Assembly: GCA_030148505.1 (NCBI GenBank)
Contig: JASBTI010000030.1
Coordinates: 1 to 64,000 of the forward strand
Origin: Rhodanobacter sp.
GTDB lineage: Bacteria > Pseudomonadota > Gammaproteobacteria > Xanthomonadales > Rhodanobacteraceae
Length of the DNA stretch: 64,000 nucleotides
Reading direction: 5' to 3'
The notes under the pieces are model-generated. The model was given only the letters and a program-made list of their open reading frames with translations, did no database searches and had not been told where the DNA came from. Position 1 is the stretch's first letter; each line of letters starts with the position of its first letter. The translations under genes were made by a program, and so were the position numbers. Positions 27,127 through 35,640 of the stretch are shown here, piece by piece.

Positions 27127-27236
27127 GCCTTCGGCTGCCGAGGAGGCGTAAAAATTCCCTGCACAGGGAAGACGCGCATCCGCCCAGCTCCCACCCGGGA
27201 CGGTCAGCCGATAATTCAACCGTTGGAGATAGCGAT

Positions 27237-27597
27237 ATGCCTGCCCATAACGCATCGCAATACGGTCCTCGCATTTCCGCAGCGGCACGGTCCGCTAGGC
27301 CGGAAAGAACCCACAGGGTCGAAGCACTCAATGATGGGTCCAGGGTGCTGGCCAGCCCCCTGAGCATGGATGACTATCGGCGCGAGCGGGCTCACACGAC
27401 TCTCGCCCGCGTCAGGTCGCCACTTCATGAATACCTGCACGGAGACGAGCCCGGCACGGGTCGATCAACGCAGGATTGCCACCGCCCGCGCCTGGACGCA
27501 GCGCGGAGTCGTCGTGCTGTTGACATATCACCTTATCGACCAGGCCCGCCAGAATGGCATCACGCAGATGACTACCGAGGAAGGCGTGACCTGGTGA
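27237..27597 (+). pseudogene. Frameshifted small gene downstream of an FNR box
   Basis: An ATG at 27237 has GGAG at ideal spacing. The first frame is plausible to about 27450 (for example DDYRRERAHTTLARVRSPLH, then EYLHGDE). Coding character then moves by one base into the next frame, which reads VDQRRIATARAWTQRGVVVL, then LTYHLIDQARQNGITQMTTE, and stops at 27597. The downstream frame has strongly GC-biased third positions, while the first frame past the junction does not. Joining the frames with a one-base correction near 27450 gives a single protein of about 120 residues. I do not recognise the family. It could be a decayed gene or a sequencing indel. Confidence 0.45.
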
Positions 27598-27877
27598 GTT
27601 TCCCCGGCTTCCGCATACCCCGCGGTCCGGTGGATACCAAGCCGATCGGTCACCCTCCCGACCGGAAATCATCTTCGCCTGATGAGAATGGCAGATTTCG
27701 TCCACTGAGCCGAAATCTGCTACACCTGTTTCGGGTTGACGTGACGAAACCGCACGGCGGCGTAGAGAGTGCGATGATTCGACTATGCCATAAGTCTCAT
27801 CCCTCTGCCCTGCCCGCTACGCGGCCAGTCTGCGGCTGGCCAATTTTGCTCCTGACAAGATTTGACGGGGAATGACA

Positions 27878-28192
27878 ATGACAACGCGAGTGATGATCTG
27901 GGCTGAACACGCCCCGCTATGGCGGGTCTTCTGGCTCTACGGCGTACTTCCCAGCAACCTGCTGTGGGCTGCCGTGCTGGGTATGATGTCTGCCGGACAG
28001 CACACCAATCTCGTTCGCAGCCTGCTGGTTTTCCTGCTGGTCTTTACCGCCTGGATCGTCCGCGCGGTGTGGCTAGCGGCACCGAATGCTGGGGATCAGC
28101 GTTACGGTCTGATCTCAAGGGGACTGACCGTTGCCTGGGGGATCAATACGGTACTGCTAGTGTTTTTCCTTGAACTGCAACTGCTGCACTGA
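27878..28192 (+). CDS. Small hypothetical membrane protein
   Basis: A 104-residue protein with three hydrophobic helices (about residues 15-35, 45-65 and 82-102) and a conserved-looking start EHAPLWRVFWLYGVLPSNLL. The ATG at 27878 is seven bases after GGGG; an ATG two codons earlier is too close to it. The function is unknown. It is convergent with the next gene, leaving one base between stops. The 280 bases upstream (27598-27877) hold no gene that I can support. Confidence 0.65.
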   Translation: MTTRVMIWAEHAPLWRVFWLYGVLPSNLLWAAVLGMMSAGQHTNLVRSLLVFLLVFTAWIVRAVWLAAPNAGDQRYGLISRGLTVAWGINTVLLVFFLELQLLH

Positions 28193-28193
28193 G

Positions 28194-28595
28194 TCAGCTG
28201 AATTGCAACATGTTGCCGAGGCGATCGAACGCGGCAAACTCCGCCACCCGGCCATTGTTGATCGCGTTTACCATGAACCTCAGCGGCTGGGCGGCCTCGT
28301 CCTCGCTTGGCGCAACGCCGGCGCGGCCGGACAGGCTAGTCACGAAAACAATATCCCACTCCATCCCGGTGCGCGCCGACTCCTCCACCAGTGCCGCAAA
28401 ATCAGCTATGTCGGCTGCAGCCTTGTCCACGCACAGGACTGGCGACAGCGTGCCACCTTCGCGGGCATCAAATCGTTCGCGCTGATCGGTGGTGGCAGCA
28501 TCCGGCAAGCCGGCCCGAGCGAACGTCAGCAATAGCCGTTGCGGCTCCGCTTGCTGGTGGGCGGCGGCGAGAAGATCCTGAAAACCGGTAAGCAT
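28194..28595 (-). CDS. Conserved hypothetical protein (often mislabelled ribonucleotide reductase subunit alpha)
   Basis: About 133 residues, soluble. The pattern FQDLLAAAHQQAEPQRLLLT, then DQRERFDAREGGTLSPVLCV and VNAINNGRVAEFAAFDRLGN, fits a small proteobacterial family that databases sometimes call ribonucleotide reductase subunit alpha. Nothing in it resembles the catalytic alpha chain, so that name should not be used. The start at 28595 (MLTGFQDLL) matches the family N-terminus; ATG at 28607 is an alternative. No domain with a known activity is visible. Confidence 0.65.
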   Translation of the reverse strand: MLTGFQDLLAAAHQQAEPQRLLLTFARAGLPDAATTDQRERFDAREGGTLSPVLCVDKAAADIADFAALVEESARTGMEWDIVFVTSLSGRAGVAPSEDEAAQPLRFMVNAINNGRVAEFAAFDRLGNMLQFS

Positions 28596-28824
28596 GACGA
28601 GGCACATGGGTAGGGATGGGGCACAAACTACCATAGCGTATGAGCGCGAAACATCGGCTTCTTGAGGGTCAATTGTCACAGGGAACCATTGAAGCGCCCA
28701 TGCCGGTCGAGTCCTGCTGTGCATAGGTTAGGTGGTTTGCCCCCATGACAACGGACGCGGCAGCTGCACGCCGATCCCAATCTGTTGTGCACTGCCGTCT
28801 TCAACGGAACCCGTTCCCGCGAAT

Positions 28825-29874
28825 TCATCTCACGTAGTGCAGCAGTCGACGAAGCAGGCCAGCGAACGCCATCGCCCACGCTGCGAGCGCAATGCACAGG
28901 AAGGTAGGTTCCAGCCAGTCGAGAAAACCCAGATCCAGTGCCTTCGACATCGCATGCGTGCTGACGGCGTACATACCTAGTGGAAACACGGCACCCCAGT
29001 ACTGCGGGTCGTAGGTTAGCGGCAGACGTTTGTAGACGTAACGCCAAACCGCCAGCACCGCCAGCATCGGTATCCACCAAGTGCCGGTGGCCCAGTAGAA
29101 CACGGTGAATCCCTTCAGGAAGGGCAACAATGATTGGAGGAACGGCGCCTCTGGTGTATTTTCCACTAGCCGCGAGCCAGCCAAGGTGGAAATGGCCATC
29201 GCACCCATGTTGATCCAGTACGGTGGCGCCAGGTCATCGGGTGAAAAATGGAAGAATGTGTAGCGGTAGAAGATCAGCGACATCATCCAGATGTACAACA
29301 TGCCGCCCCACAACCACATCGACAGGGCGAAGAAGTTCAGTTCCAGCTTCCATGGCTGGTCGATGTGGGCGGCGATCAGGGCACCCAGCACCGCCAGCGA
29401 CTGCGTGGCCACTACCGCCAGCAGCCAGCCTCCGGTAATGCCCCGGTCAAGGGCCGGCTTATTTTCCTTGATCGTGAAAGCGGTAAAAATCGTATAGGTC
29501 AAGCTGACCCATAGCACCGCCGCCATCGCCATAAGCAGGATGGCGTAACGCAACCCGGCTTCCAGCAACTCTACCTGACTGCCGAGTATGGCCGTGGCGG
29601 CAACCATGGTGAAGAAACCGGGGCCGCGCAGGTGATCGATCAGGTCCGCCCCGCAGCGTCGTCGGTAATAGAGTAGGCGCAATACGGCCAGCGTCCACAA
29701 CGCTACCCAGGCAAGCAGGTTGAGCCAGAAAAGGATTTGCGCCGACAGCTCCCAGCCCTTCAGATGCAAGCCGATAGAGAGGATGCCCGTCGCCATCACC
29801 ATGGCAAAGTTGCCTGGCGACAGCTCGGCCAGATCCTCGATGGCGCAGGCCATCCGCTGCCTCATGGCACTCAC
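28825..29874 (-). CDS. TehA/SLAC1-family anion channel or C4-dicarboxylate transporter
   Basis: A 349-residue membrane protein with ten predicted helices. It opens with LSPGNFAMVMATGILSIG, the typical start of the tellurite-resistance/dicarboxylate transporter (TDT) family, and later has the WGAVFPLGMYAVST helix. Family members are TehA (tellurite), Mae1 (malate) and SLAC1 (anions). Which anion moves here cannot be told. An ATG three codons further in is an alternative start. It lies near the nitrate gene cluster, and an anion role would fit, but nothing more can be said. Confidence 0.8.
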   Translation of the reverse strand: MSAMRQRMACAIEDLAELSPGNFAMVMATGILSIGLHLKGWELSAQILFWLNLLAWVALWTLAVLRLLYYRRRCGADLIDHLRGPGFFTMVAATAILGSQVELLEAGLRYAILLMAMAAVLWVSLTYTIFTAFTIKENKPALDRGITGGWLLAVVATQSLAVLGALIAAHIDQPWKLELNFFALSMWLWGGMLYIWMMSLIFYRYTFFHFSPDDLAPPYWINMGAMAISTLAGSRLVENTPEAPFLQSLLPFLKGFTVFYWATGTWWIPMLAVLAVWRYVYKRLPLTYDPQYWGAVFPLGMYAVSTHAMSKALDLGFLDWLEPTFLCIALAAWAMAFAGLLRRLLHYVR

Positions 29875-29973
29875 GGCTCCCGCCCTCTGCGCCAGAGGGG
29901 ATATTCCAATCCGTGGCTACTTCGCCGTCTGTACCTAAACATGGCGGCGTAATGAGGATGCATCGCAACGGTC

Positions 29974-30289
29974 ATGTGCTGCTTCTCTTGCATCGGTCGC
30001 TGGCGCGACCATCGCGGATGCCGGCGGATCACCTTGTCGAAAGCCCTCGTGGATGCGATCAATGTCAAGGGTCAGAAGGCTGCTGGTCGCGGCGAGCGGC
30101 TGAGGGCGAAAAAAGCAGCGCTTCGCTGAACTCGCTGACGAAGAGCATGACGAACTGGGCGAATTTGGACGCCCCACGGAGGAAGAGGCCGCGGAAGCCG
30201 AAGATGCGGCTAATGTTGTGGCGCCAGCCTCCAGGCACGGGCCGTCTGGCCTCAAGATCTCGCGGGTCCTCGATCATGCGTTTCCGTAG
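29974..30289 (+). pseudogene. Small frameshifted ORF at an A6 run
   Basis: One frame reads to KALVDAINVKGQKAAGRGER and stops just after the run of six A bases at 30109-30114. Removing one A continues it into a strongly acidic, coding-like frame (RFAELADEEHDELGEFGRPT, then EEEAAEAEDAAN) that ends at 30289. The downstream frame has no good start of its own. Upstream starts are ATG at 29974 or TTG at 30034. The family is unknown. The change could be a mutation, phase variation in the A-run, or a sequencing error. Confidence 0.4.
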
Positions 30290-30370
30290 AAGTGTGGTTG
30301 GGTCATTCCGTCCGTCGGCGTTTCCTGCTTGCAGAGAAAATCGCAGGCGGGCTCGTGGAACCATTCAAGA

Positions 30371-31708
30371 TCATCGGGAAAGCATCGCCGTTACACCTTG
30401 CTTGGCGGTGCCGATGGTGCCGCGGCTGCGATAAAGCACAACGGTGCAAACCAGGCTGAGTAACCCAAGCACCACAAATACGACATTGCCGCGCGCATAG
30501 CCGATCCGACCTAGTGACTGTGCAATGGCACCGAGCACGGGCGGCACCGCAAAGCCACCTAGCGCGCCCAATCCCCCGACCCAGCCAGCCGCCCCTCCCA
30601 CCGCTTCCGGTACGTACTGTGGAACGAGCTTGAATACTGCTGCGTTCGCAACGCCCATGCCAGCGGCGACCAGCATCTCGCCTACTGCGGTCAACGTGAA
30701 GCTAGTTGACAGCATCATGAAAATGGCACCGACGAGAAGCACGATATAGGCGGAAATGGCGACTTTTTCGCCTCCGAAATGGTCGGCCCAACTTCCACCA
30801 GGTACCCTGATCAACGAGGAAAACAGCGAAAACCCCGCTGTCAGTGCCAGCGCTACCCAATGGGGAGCGGCGTAGAAATCCGTCCAGAAGGTTGGCAGCC
30901 AGGCAGTGAGAGCAAGGAATCCGCCGAATGAGGTGAAATAGAGCACGACCAGTGCCCAGGTACGCCATTTGGCGGCAGAGTCCAGAAGTGTCTGCATCAT
31001 GCTCCCGGCCGGATATAGCTCCTGTCCGTAAGCCTGGGCGACGGTTGCAGCATGCGCGGGCGGTAGCCCTTGCTCGCGCAGCTGGAAATAGGGTGCATTG
31101 AATCCAAGCACCACATATAGAGCGATGCCAGCGATCACGATACCGACCGAGACGAGGTAGCCGAACCACAATCCGCCGCCGGCGATGATCATCGGCAACA
31201 CGATGGCTACCAAACCGGGGGAGGTGTTGCCGAGGCCGGCATAGATGGCCAGCGCTTTCCCCTGCTGGGCCTTCGGATACCAGTATGAAACCTGTCCGAT
31301 ACCGACGGAAAATGTCGCTATACCACAACCGCCGAGCCCTCCGAACAGCAGCAGCAACGGATAATAAGCGGCCGTCAGTTTGTCCGGGTACAGCGTCAGC
31401 AGCATGAACCAGAGCCCGACGATGCCTACCAGGGAGGCCAGCAGCAGCAGCAGGAAGGGAAGCTTGCCACCGTTGCGGTCGACCCAGGCACCAAACGGAA
31501 TACGCAGCAGCGAACCGGTCAACATGGGGATAGCCACCAGAAAACCGACCTGTGTGGGGGTCAGTTTCATGGCCAGCACAAAACTGTGCGCGGTCGGTCC
31601 GAACAGCGAGACACCACCGAAGCCTATAGAAAAGCCAATGGTGGCCCCTAGCAATGCCTTGGTGTGATTTCCGCGTGCAGGAAATTGCTCTGAAGAGGGG
31701 GTTGTCAT
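30371..31708 (-). CDS. narK1: NarK-family nitrate/nitrite MFS transporter (NarK1-like)
   Basis: A 445-residue, 12-helix MFS protein. The nitrate-signature-like glycine-rich helices appear as GLGGCGIATFSVGIGQVSYW then AIYAGLGNTSPG, and as AAGMGVANAAVFKLVPQYVP. It is clearly divergent from the E. coli-type NarK at the other end of the operon and resembles the NarK1 branch, thought to import nitrate with protons. The start at 31708 (MTTPSSEQFPARGN) is preceded by GGAAGG; 13 further codons upstream are open. It ends the nitrate operon, 92 bases after the isomerase gene. Confidence 0.85.
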   Translation of the reverse strand: MTTPSSEQFPARGNHTKALLGATIGFSIGFGGVSLFGPTAHSFVLAMKLTPTQVGFLVAIPMLTGSLLRIPFGAWVDRNGGKLPFLLLLLASLVGIVGLWFMLLTLYPDKLTAAYYPLLLLFGGLGGCGIATFSVGIGQVSYWYPKAQQGKALAIYAGLGNTSPGLVAIVLPMIIAGGGLWFGYLVSVGIVIAGIALYVVLGFNAPYFQLREQGLPPAHAATVAQAYGQELYPAGSMMQTLLDSAAKWRTWALVVLYFTSFGGFLALTAWLPTFWTDFYAAPHWVALALTAGFSLFSSLIRVPGGSWADHFGGEKVAISAYIVLLVGAIFMMLSTSFTLTAVGEMLVAAGMGVANAAVFKLVPQYVPEAVGGAAGWVGGLGALGGFAVPPVLGAIAQSLGRIGYARGNVVFVVLGLLSLVCTVVLYRSRGTIGTAKQGVTAMLSR

Positions 31709-31800
31709 ATCGAATGAACCTTCCAAGTCATAATGGGGGAGCACCACTGAGAAACGGCGATACCAACTGCGGGCTTGGGCGTTGGAACAAAGAGGATGTG

Positions 31801-32718
31801 TCAGGCCGTGGCGAGTGCCTCGATCTCCTCAAGCCCCCGTACTTCATAACGTTCCTTCAGTCCAAGCAGGTAATGCTGCAGCTCGCGCTGACGCACCTGC
31901 AGCTCCAGATAATCGGAGATCTGCACCCGAACCTGCTCGAAATCCAGCGCCTCCCCCGGCTGTATTTCGTCGATACTGACCACGTGGTAGCCCCAACGCG
32001 ACTCCACTGGAAATGCCGTGAGACCTTCACGAAGGCGAAAAATCTGCCGATCGAATTCGGGGGTGGTCTGGCCGCGCTGCAGCCAGCCCAACTCGCCGCC
32101 CTGCTCTTTTGATGGGCAGTCGGAATAGCGCATGGCAAAATCGGCAAACAACACCGGATCGGCCTTGAGTTCGCCAATCAGTCGCTCGCCTTCGGCATTG
32201 GCGCGAATGCGCCCCGTGACATCATCGGCTGCAGCACCTAGCAGGATGTGACGTACGCGGATACGGTCCGGCGCACGAAAGCGCTCCTGGTTTTGCGCGT
32301 AGTACCGCCGGCAGTCATCTTCGCTGGGGACGCGATCCTCGATCTCCCGCTCCAGGAGAAGCCGGATGCTGGCCTCCTCCTGGGTCTCCTGGCCGCTGGC
32401 TTGAACCTCATCGGACAGGCCGAGTCGCGCCACCTCCAGCCGCAGCAGCTCGCGCACCACCAGGGCCCGGGCGGCACCGGCGCGGGAATGCTCCGGCGTG
32501 ATCGCGCGATGATATTGCATCTCCTGCGCAATCGCCGCCTCGCTGATCGGTGTATCGCCGACAAACAAGTAGCATGGTGCGGGTTGCCCCAAGGTGCGCG
32601 GACCGTCGCCCTTGGTGTCCTGCTGATGGTCGTGCGCTTCCTGTATCACCGGCTTGCTCGAACCGATGATGGTCAGTGGAATACGCCGAGCGTCTGGATT
32701 TGTCCCGACCATGTTCAT
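31801..32718 (-). CDS. Parvulin-type peptidyl-prolyl isomerase of the nitrate reductase operon
   Basis: A 305-residue protein. The C-terminal half holds a PpiC/parvulin domain (about residues 160-260) with RIRVRHILL, FADFAMRYSDCPSKEQGGEL and FPVESRWGYHVVSIDE, all typical of the fold. An N-terminal SurA/NifM-like helical region precedes it. There is no signal peptide or lipobox, so it should act in the cytoplasm, like NifM rather than SurA. The ATG overlaps the narI stop by four bases. A role in folding NarG or NarH is inferred from the context. The sequence upstream of 32718 is narI and is not part of it. Confidence 0.85.
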   Translation of the reverse strand: MNMVGTNPDARRIPLTIIGSSKPVIQEAHDHQQDTKGDGPRTLGQPAPCYLFVGDTPISEAAIAQEMQYHRAITPEHSRAGAARALVVRELLRLEVARLGLSDEVQASGQETQEEASIRLLLEREIEDRVPSEDDCRRYYAQNQERFRAPDRIRVRHILLGAAADDVTGRIRANAEGERLIGELKADPVLFADFAMRYSDCPSKEQGGELGWLQRGQTTPEFDRQIFRLREGLTAFPVESRWGYHVVSIDEIQPGEALDFEQVRVQISDYLELQVRQRELQHYLLGLKERYEVRGLEEIEALATA

Positions 32719-33419
32719 GCCCTGGGCCCGTATCGCAAGGTCGCCTGACGCTTGCGCACTACCTGATATGGCCGCCACAGATAACTGATCGGGATACTCC
32801 ACACATGAACCAGTCGGGTGAAGGGCGCGACCAGGAACAGCGTCATACCGAGGAACACATGCACCTTGTAGACCCATGAAACCCCGGCGATGTAGGCGGC
32901 CGCTCCGGGGCGAAACGTGACAATGTGCTGCACCCAGTCACCCAGCAAAATCATCTCACCACCATCGAGGTGCTGGGATGACACGACAATCGTGCCCATG
33001 CCCAGCATCAGCTGGACGAATAGCAGGATCAGGATCAGCGTGTCGCCTAGCGTGCCGGTGGCGCGTACACGCGGATTGGTCAGACGACGCACCAGCAGGA
33101 TGCTGATACCGACGAAACACAGCACCCCCGCCAATCCTCCGACCACCATCGCCAGCACTTGCTTATGCGGCGCCGAAATGACCAACGTGTAGACCTCATG
33201 CGGGGTCAGCAATCCCACCAGATGGCCGCCGAGGATGATCAATATGCCGACATGAAACAGGTTGCTGCCCAGACGCATGCCGCGACGGGACAGCAATTGG
33301 CTGGAACCGGTGCGCCAGGTATACATGGCGCGGTCGAAGCGGGCCCAACTGCCGATGAAGAACACCGCCATCACAATGTACGGATAAATCTGAAAAGCGA
33401 ATTGATTGAGATAGTTCAT
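32715..33419 (-). CDS. narI: Respiratory nitrate reductase gamma subunit NarI
   Basis: A 234-residue cytochrome b with five helices that takes electrons from quinol and passes them through two haems to NarH. The haem-ligand histidines are visible as a pair in FHVGILIILGGHLVGLL and a second pair in YKVHVFLGMTLF and RLVHVWS. The N-terminus NYLNQFAFQIYPYIVMAVFF is typical. The start overlaps the narJ stop by four bases, and the stop overlaps the isomerase start likewise. E. coli NarI is 225 residues. Confidence 0.96.
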   Translation of the reverse strand: MNYLNQFAFQIYPYIVMAVFFIGSWARFDRAMYTWRTGSSQLLSRRGMRLGSNLFHVGILIILGGHLVGLLTPHEVYTLVISAPHKQVLAMVVGGLAGVLCFVGISILLVRRLTNPRVRATGTLGDTLILILLFVQLMLGMGTIVVSSQHLDGGEMILLGDWVQHIVTFRPGAAAYIAGVSWVYKVHVFLGMTLFLVAPFTRLVHVWSIPISYLWRPYQVVRKRQATLRYGPRA

Positions 33420-34099
33420 GGCTGCACCGGGGATGTCGTGGTGGAAGGTCGCGGCTTGCGGCTCGGTGGCGAACAGCTGTCGTCCGGCGCCTCGGCGCCG
33501 AAACGGACCGCCTCTTCCTCCCACACGCGATCCATTGCCTCGGGGGTATCGTCGCGCGGTTCCTCACGAGCACGCTTGCGCAATGTTTCGAGGTCGTGTT
33601 TGTCATCGGCCAAGGCCACCAGAATTTCGAACAACACCTGGTAAGGGCTCCCGCGTTCACCCGCGCGGGCCGCCAACATGCCGACGATGTGACCGATATG
33701 GCCAAGCCAGTCGCGTGCCTCCTCCTGCGGACGCTGTGACAGGTACTCCAGCAGCAGCGGCAGATAGTCCGGCAGCTCCTTGGCGGCTAGTTCAAAACCG
33801 TTCCTGCGGTAGGCTTCGATCAGGTCGACCATGGCTTGCCCACGATCCCGTGACTCGCCGTGGATGTGCTCGAACAGCAACAGGCTCATGGCCCGACCAC
33901 GGTCGAACGTAGTCAGCCAGGCATCCTGTGCGGTCAGTGGATCGGTTTCGAGCAGGGTTTGCACAAACCCCAGCAGCTGCCCGTCACGTCCCGCCGGCAG
34001 CACCGGATCATGGGCGGCGTCCAGCAATTCCTCACGGTGATCCCACAGCTCGTCGTGCGGATAATCCAGCAGCACACCCACGAGTTTCAGCAGACTCAT
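33416..34099 (-). CDS. narJ: Nitrate reductase molybdenum cofactor assembly chaperone NarJ
   Basis: A 227-residue helical cytoplasmic chaperone that binds the N-terminus of NarG and helps insert the molybdenum cofactor and the FS0 cluster. Family blocks are LVGVLLDYPHDELWDHREEL, YLPLLLEYLSQRP and GERGSPYQVLFEILVALAD. The C-terminus carries an extra proline/serine-rich tail. The ATG overlaps the narH stop by four bases and the stop overlaps narI. Confidence 0.95.
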   Translation of the reverse strand: MSLLKLVGVLLDYPHDELWDHREELLDAAHDPVLPAGRDGQLLGFVQTLLETDPLTAQDAWLTTFDRGRAMSLLLFEHIHGESRDRGQAMVDLIEAYRRNGFELAAKELPDYLPLLLEYLSQRPQEEARDWLGHIGHIVGMLAARAGERGSPYQVLFEILVALADDKHDLETLRKRAREEPRDDTPEAMDRVWEEEAVRFGAEAPDDSCSPPSRKPRPSTTTSPVQP

Positions 34100-35640
34100 G
34101 GCGTCAGCTCCCGCTTTTTCTGTCGATTCGGGGGTACGACACTGGTCGTGATCTTGCGCGCAGTGAACAGGTCAGCCGGGCTATTCCCGCTGCAGCCGTT
34201 GCCGAACGTGAAGCCGCAGCCACCGCGCTCGCCGAAGGCGTCGTTCGCGTATTCCCGGTGTGCCGTGGGAACCGCGAAGCGATCCTCGTAGTTGGCGAGC
34301 GCGAGGTAGCGGTACATCTCCTCGGCCTGGCTGACGGTGAGGCCGGCCTGCTTGAGCACCGCCAAGTCCTCGACCCCGTCGACGTTACGCGCGCGCCGCC
34401 AGGCACGCATCGCCATCATCCGCTCCAGCGCGCGCACGACGGGTGCTTCATCACCTGCGGTGAGCATATTGGCGAGATAGCGCACCGGGATGCGCAGCGA
34501 GGCGACGTCAGCCAACTCGCCGTTCATCCCCACGCGGCCGCGTTCGGCGGCGGACTGGATCGGCGACAGCGGCGGCACATACCACACCATCGGCAAGGTA
34601 CGGTATTCCGGATGCAGCGGCAGTGCCAGCTTCCAGTCGATCGCCAGCTTGTACACCGGCGATGCCTTGGCCGCTTCCAGCCAGTTGTCGGGGATGCCTT
34701 CGGCGCGTGCGGCCTCGATTACCGTCGGGTCGAACGGGTCGAGAAAGATGTCCAGGTGGGCCTGGTACAAGTCTTTCTCCGCCGATACCGACGCCGCCTG
34801 CTGGATGCGGTCCGCGTCGTACAGCATCACGCCCAGATAGCGAATGCGCCCCACGCAGGTTTCCGCGCACACGGTCGGCTCGCCCATCTCGATGCGCGGA
34901 TAGCAGAAGATGCACTTTTCGGACTTGCCGCTTTTCCAGTTGTAGTAGATCTTCTTGTACGGACACGCCGACACGCACATGCGCCAGCCGCGGCACTTGT
35001 CCTGGTCGATCAGCACGATACCGTCTTCCTCGCGCTTGTAGATCGCGCCGGACGGGCATGCCGACACACATGCCGGATTGAGGCAGTGCTCGCACAAGCG
35101 CGGCAGGTACATCATGAAGGTCTTTTCGAAGGCGCCGTAAATCTCCTTCTGGATCGCGTCGAAGTTGCGATCCTTGGCGCGCTTGGCGAACTCGGTACCG
35201 AGAATCTCCTCCCAGTTCGGTCCCCATTCAATCTTCTGCATGCGCTGACCGCTGATCAGCGAACGCGGGCGTGCCGTGGGCTGGTGCTGGCCTTCGGGTG
35301 CCTCGTGCAGGTGCTGGTAATCGAAGTCGAACGGTTCGTAGTAGTCGTCGATCTGCGGCAAGTCCGGGTTGGCGAAAATCTTCGCCAGCAGACGCCAACG
35401 CCCCCCGGCGCGCGGAATCAGCTTACCTGCGCGGGTGCGTACCCAGCCCCCGTTCCATTTGTCCTGATTTTCCCACTCCTTCGGGTAGCCGATGCCCGGT
35501 TTGGTTTCAACGTTGTTGAACCAGGCGTATTCCACGCCTTCGCGCGAGGTCCATACGTTCTTGCAGGTGATCGAGCAGGTGTGGCAGCCAATGCATTTGT
35601 CGAGGTTGAGCACCATCGCGATCTGGGCACGGATCTTCAT
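34096..35640 (-). CDS. narH: Respiratory nitrate reductase beta subunit NarH
   Basis: A 514-residue iron-sulfur protein carrying electrons from NarI to NarG. Four cysteine groups are visible: CIGCHTCSITC near the N-terminus, then CEHCLNPACVSACP, CRGWRMCVSACP and CIFCYPRIEMGEPTVCAETC. The tryptophan in CRGWRMC replaces a cysteine, as expected for the 3Fe-4S cluster. The ATG at 35640 overlaps the narG TGA by one base (TGATG); a GTG one codon earlier is also open. E. coli NarH is 512 residues, so length is normal. Confidence 0.97.
   Translation of the reverse strand: MKIRAQIAMVLNLDKCIGCHTCSITCKNVWTSREGVEYAWFNNVETKPGIGYPKEWENQDKWNGGWVRTRAGKLIPRAGGRWRLLAKIFANPDLPQIDDYYEPFDFDYQHLHEAPEGQHQPTARPRSLISGQRMQKIEWGPNWEEILGTEFAKRAKDRNFDAIQKEIYGAFEKTFMMYLPRLCEHCLNPACVSACPSGAIYKREEDGIVLIDQDKCRGWRMCVSACPYKKIYYNWKSGKSEKCIFCYPRIEMGEPTVCAETCVGRIRYLGVMLYDADRIQQAASVSAEKDLYQAHLDIFLDPFDPTVIEAARAEGIPDNWLEAAKASPVYKLAIDWKLALPLHPEYRTLPMVWYVPPLSPIQSAAERGRVGMNGELADVASLRIPVRYLANMLTAGDEAPVVRALERMMAMRAWRRARNVDGVEDLAVLKQAGLTVSQAEEMYRYLALANYEDRFAVPTAHREYANDAFGERGGCGFTFGNGCSGNSPADLFTARKITTSVVPPNRQKKRELTP

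Noticed and set aside
28194-28595. Ribonucleotide reductase alpha subunit
   Set aside because: The database name is a known mislabel; 133 residues without any reductase motif cannot be the catalytic subunit.
28661-28675. FNR box from TTGAGGGTCAA
   Set aside because: The two half-sites are only 11 bases end to end instead of 14.
30106-30118. dnaX-type programmed frameshift at the A-run
   Set aside because: The required shift is +1, whereas the A AAA AAG signal produces -1.
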